Below are positions 6,971 to 9,474 of a stretch of 9,474 bases of DNA, piece by piece (the stretch's first letter is position 1; every line of letters begins with the position of its first letter). Source of the DNA: Deltaproteobacteria bacterium (GTDB taxonomy: Bacteria; Myxococcota; B64-G9). The notes below the pieces were generated by a model. The model made no database searches and was not told where the DNA came from. It was given only the letters and a program-made list of their open reading frames with translations. The stretch spans positions 1 through 9,474 of the forward strand of contig QMME01000133.1 in assembly GCA_003647095.1 (NCBI GenBank), written 5' to 3'. The position numbers were made by a program, and so were the translations under genes.

Positions 6971-9411
6971 GCCTGCTGCTGGCCAGGGAACTGGTGGAAC
7001 GGGGGCTGGTGCCGCCGGGGCGCATGGACGACGTGTTGCAACGCCAGGTGGTGTTCGGCGGGGCGCTGGACACCAACGTGCTGGAGCTGGGCCTGGTGGA
7101 CGAGGCCCGGCTGACGGAGGCCCTGGCCGCGCTGCACAAGCTGCCGGCCGCCGACGCCGAGCTGCTGCAGCGCCGCGATCCGCGCGTGGTCAACCTGTTC
7201 CCCCTGCGCCTGGTGCGCAAGTACCAGGCCTTGCCGGTATACATGGCCGGGCGCGTGCTGCACGTGCTGGCCTGCGAGCGCCTGCACCCGCTCATCGTGG
7301 AGGAGCTGTCGTTCCTGCTCAGCCTGGAGATCAAGACCCACATCGTCTGCCAGGCCCGGCTGCAGGTGCTGATGCACGAGTGGTACGAAAAGGAGCTGGA
7401 ACCGCGCTTCCTGCGCCTGGCCGGCCGCCTGGGGCCCTTTCCCGGCAGCGGCGGGCAGGCGGCGGAGCAACAGGTGCACCTGCCCGGCCCCGGTGTTGCC
7501 GAGCGCCCGCCCCCGGTGGACCGGCAGCGCATGCAGCAGGTGCTCGGCCGCCTGGAGCAGGTGGAGCAGCTGGAGCGCAACCGCCGCCGCCAGGCCCGCC
7601 GGGGACGCTTCACCCTCAACCAGGCCAGCCAGGCCATCATGCGGGCCGAGAGCCGCGACGAACTGGTCGACTACATCCTGCGCTTCGCCCGCCAGTTCGC
7701 CTCCTTCGTGGCCCTGTTCGTGGTGGGCGAGGACGACATCCTGGGCTGGGACGCCGTGGGCGGCGGCGATGCCGAGCACATCAAGAAAGCCCGGGTACCC
7801 CGGGGGGCCGCCTCGATATTGACCACCGTGCTGAACACCCATGCCCCCTACCTGGGTGACGTCTCCGAGTCGCTGGGCAACAACGAGTTCTACCTGGCCA
7901 TCGGCAGGGATCGGCCGGTCAATGCCTTCGTGGTGCCGCTGACCGTGCGCGGCCGGGTGGTGGCGCTGCTCTACGGCGACAGCGGCCGGCAGACGGTGCG
8001 CTCGGCCCAGCTGTCGCCCCTGCTGGTTTTTGCCAGCCGCCTGGGAACGGCCTTCGAGCAGCTCATCCTGCGTCTCAAGCACGCCGTGCACCTGGAACGC
8101 GAGCGCCAGGCCCGGGAGAAATCCCGCCGCCTGGCCGAGCAGGCGGCCATCAGCAGCCTCGGGGGCGGAGAGGTTCCGGTGGGGGAAGGCGCGGAGCGGG
8201 GCCCGGTCCCCGGAGACGGTGCCTCCCTCGACGACTTTCCCCTGCCCACGCCGCGGGAAGCGGGAGAACCGGTCCTGGAGGAACCGGTGGTGGTCGACGA
8301 AAGCTTCATCGACCGGCATCCCGAGACCCTCGAGCCGCCGCCGGTGGTGGAGGTGGAGATGCCCCCGCAGGAAGCGCAGGCGGAACCGGAGCCGCAGCCG
8401 GAACGGCCGGTACAGGTGGAGCCGGAGCCGGAGACGCTGCAGCCGCAGCCGGAACGACCGGTGCAGGTGGAGCCGGAGCCGGAGCCGTGGCCGGAACCGG
8501 CGCCGGCTGCGGCCGGGCCGGTCGCCCCGGCGCGCCCGGCGCCGCCCAGCCTGCCCGATGCCGAAACCCTGTGCCGGCAGCTGGTCGGCCCCGACCGGGA
8601 ACGTGCCTCCCTGGCCGCCGACGCCCTGGCCACCCTGGGCCTCGAGGCCCTGCCGGCGGTCATGCGGCGCTTTCCCGGCCCGCTCGATTTCGACGTGCGC
8701 GGCTCCTACGACAGCATTCCTCCCCTGCGCGAACACGGCCCGCTCATCGGCTGCCTGCTGGACATGGGCCCGCCGGCCGCCCCCGCCGTCGCCGAGCGGC
8801 TGGACGACGAGGACCCGGTGGCGCGCTACTATGCCGTGCGCCTGCTCGAGCAGCTCCAGGTACCCGAGCAGGTTCCCGCCATCGCCGGTCGGCTCACCGA
8901 CCGGGAGACCTTCGTGCGCCTGGCTGCCGTGGATGCCCTGTTGCACTACCGGCGCAGCCCCGAGTTTCAACGGCTGCTGGAGCGGCTGCGCGCCCAGCTG
9001 GACGACATCGATCCCGATCGCCAGGCGGTGGCCGCCGCCTTGCTGGGCAACTTCAGAGACCGCGAGGCCGTGCCCGCGCTGGCCGCCAAGGTCAAGTCCA
9101 GCGAGCGCATGGTCAGCCGGGCCGCGCGCGAGGCGCTGTGCTTCATCACCAAGCAGGACTTCGGCACCAGCGGCAAGAAGTGGCTCAAGTGGTGGAAGGC
9201 CAACCAGGGACGCCGCCGGGTGGAATGGTTGATCGAGGGGCTGCTCTCGCGCAACCGCGACATCCGCTTCTCCTCCGCCCAGGAGTTGAACCGGCTCACC
9301 GGCGAGTACTTCGGCTACTTCTACGACGCCAACAAGGCCGAGCGCGAGAAGGCCGCCCGGCAATGGCGGCGCTGGTGGGAGACGCGGGGGCGGCTGCTGA
9401 ACATCGAGTGA
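6967..9411 (+). CDS. MshEN-like / GAF-like / Pro-Glu linker / HEAT-repeat protein
   Basis: The 814-residue protein has four visible parts. Residues 1-150 resemble the N-terminal domain of GspE/MshE-type secretion ATPases, with two degenerate copies of the c-di-GMP-binding pattern (LLARELVERGLV at 4-15; ALDTNVLELGLV at 33-44), but no ATPase domain follows. A charged, probably coiled segment precedes a GAF-like sensor domain (about 225-370, from MRAESRDELVDYIL to LGTAFEQLI). A Pro/Glu-rich linker follows (about 385-525) with a 17-residue repeat (PQPERPVQVEPEPE). Residues 528-814 are HEAT repeats (LEALPAVMRRF, DPVARYYAVRLLEQL, EAVPALAAKV) ending in two FG-containing W-x2-WW motifs (KWLKWW, QWRRWW). 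No signal peptide or membrane span is seen, so it should be cytosolic. The GTG start lies in a GTGA overlap with the RDD gene. A regulatory scaffold is the best inference; such proteins occur in Desulfuromonas- and Myxococcus-type bacteria. Function is unknown. Confidence 0.85.
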   Translation: MSLLLARELVERGLVPPGRMDDVLQRQVVFGGALDTNVLELGLVDEARLTEALAALHKLPAADAELLQRRDPRVVNLFPLRLVRKYQALPVYMAGRVLHVLACERLHPLIVEELSFLLSLEIKTHIVCQARLQVLMHEWYEKELEPRFLRLAGRLGPFPGSGGQAAEQQVHLPGPGVAERPPPVDRQRMQQVLGRLEQVEQLERNRRRQARRGRFTLNQASQAIMRAESRDELVDYILRFARQFASFVALFVVGEDDILGWDAVGGGDAEHIKKARVPRGAASILTTVLNTHAPYLGDVSESLGNNEFYLAIGRDRPVNAFVVPLTVRGRVVALLYGDSGRQTVRSAQLSPLLVFASRLGTAFEQLILRLKHAVHLERERQAREKSRRLAEQAAISSLGGGEVPVGEGAERGPVPGDGASLDDFPLPTPREAGEPVLEEPVVVDESFIDRHPETLEPPPVVEVEMPPQEAQAEPEPQPERPVQVEPEPETLQPQPERPVQVEPEPEPWPEPAPAAAGPVAPARPAPPSLPDAETLCRQLVGPDRERASLAADALATLGLEALPAVMRRFPGPLDFDVRGSYDSIPPLREHGPLIGCLLDMGPPAAPAVAERLDDEDPVARYYAVRLLEQLQVPEQVPAIAGRLTDRETFVRLAAVDALLHYRRSPEFQRLLERLRAQLDDIDPDRQAVAAALLGNFRDREAVPALAAKVKSSERMVSRAAREALCFITKQDFGTSGKKWLKWWKANQGRRRVEWLIEGLLSRNRDIRFSSAQELNRLTGEYFGYFYDANKAEREKAARQWRRWWETRGRLLNIE
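8391..8484 (+). repeat. In-frame 51-base repeat encoding a Pro/Glu linker
   Basis: GCCGCAGCCGGAACG-type sequence starts at 8391 and again at 8442. The two 51-base units encode a 17-residue repeat (PQPERPVQVEPEPE plus a variable tail). The repeat extends the flexible linker between the GAF-like and HEAT parts. Because the period is a multiple of three, copy-number change keeps the frame. Confidence 0.8.
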
Positions 9412-9445
9412 AAAAAACGGGCCGTGCCCGCGGGGGCACGACCCG
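9411..9445 (-). terminator. Intrinsic terminator of the minus-strand tRNA
   Basis: On the plus strand seven A residues (9411-9417) precede a hairpin. Its outer stem is CGGG/CCCG (9418-9421 with 9442-9445), then comes one mismatch, then the perfect 7-bp stem CGTGCCC/GGGCACG (9423-9429 with 9434-9440), with loop GCGG. Read leftward this is a strong hairpin followed by seven T, a classic terminator for the tRNA. The T tract reaches the last base of the HEAT gene stop codon. Read rightward there is no T tract, so any stop for the HEAT operon would be weaker. Confidence 0.85.
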
Positions 9446-9452
9446 CCGTCGA

Positions 9453-9474
9453 TCGGGAAGACAGGATTTGAACC
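9453..9474 (-). tRNA. tRNA 3' end, probably tRNA-Pro (partial)
   Basis: Read on the minus strand the window edge gives GGTTCAAATCC, the T-loop and T-stem of a tRNA. TGT completes the 3' T-stem, and CTTCCCG is the 3' acceptor strand with A as discriminator (9453). The implied 5' acceptor is CGGGAAG with a C1-G72 pair, the hallmark of tRNA-Pro. The CCA end is not encoded (the next bases are TCG). The anticodon lies outside the window, so proline is inferred. Confidence 0.8.

Noticed and set aside
8370..8540. TonB-like Glu-Pro/Lys-Pro spacer
   Set aside because: The Pro/Glu stretch recalls TonB, but the protein has no N-terminal membrane anchor or TonB C-terminal domain. HEAT repeats follow instead.
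4976..9363. Long antisense open frames opposite the rightward genes
   Set aside because: Their products are Arg/Gln/His/Pro-rich with no domains, and each lies opposite a gene with clear motifs.
9418..9445. Rightward intrinsic terminator for the HEAT gene
   Set aside because: The hairpin is strong, but on the plus strand it is followed by CCGTCGATCG without a T tract. It fits the leftward tRNA transcript.

Overview
This very GC-rich window (about 70% by eye, with G/C at nearly every third codon position) looks chromosomal and bacterial. Three things suggest a Desulfuromonas/Geobacter-type or other former deltaproteobacterium: an FmdE-family protein paired with a TonB receptor, the prmA-rsmE pair, and a protein joining a GspE/MshE-type N-terminal domain to GAF and HEAT domains. 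That placement is inference. I see no phage, insertion sequence or CRISPR signature.

Left part (1-909, minus strand). A two-gene unit encodes an FmdE-family metal-binding protein followed, 21 bases later, by the first 57 codons of a probable TonB-dependent outer-membrane receptor that runs off the window. A sigma70-like promoter (TTGACA box) with two dyads precedes it. The pairing suggests uptake or handling of a metal or metal complex.

Divergent intergenic region (910-1225). It holds that AT-rich promoter and then three GC-rich hairpins spaced exactly 68 bp apart that share the core ACAGGCCCGG. It resembles a REP/BIME-type array and may also contain the promoter of the rightward genes.

Centre (1226-5618, plus strand). 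Three genes are joined by 4-base ATGA overlaps: a large double-domain M16 zinc peptidase with a probable lipoprotein signal, prmA (ribosomal protein L11 methyltransferase) and rsmE (16S rRNA m3U1498 methyltransferase).

Right part (5663-9411, plus strand). Two genes overlap by 4 bases (GTGA) and have a candidate promoter of their own at the end of rsmE. One is a zinc-ribbon/RDD membrane protein with a long Ala/Pro/Glu linker. The other is an 814-residue MshEN-like/GAF/Pro-Glu linker/HEAT protein without catalytic domains. They look like a membrane anchor and a cytosolic sensor/scaffold of unknown function, and are the best candidates for an undescribed system here.

Right edge (9411-9474). A strong terminator pointing leftward follows the 3' end of a minus-strand tRNA, probably tRNA-Pro, cut by the window edge. 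All calls come from reading the sequence; no database search was run.
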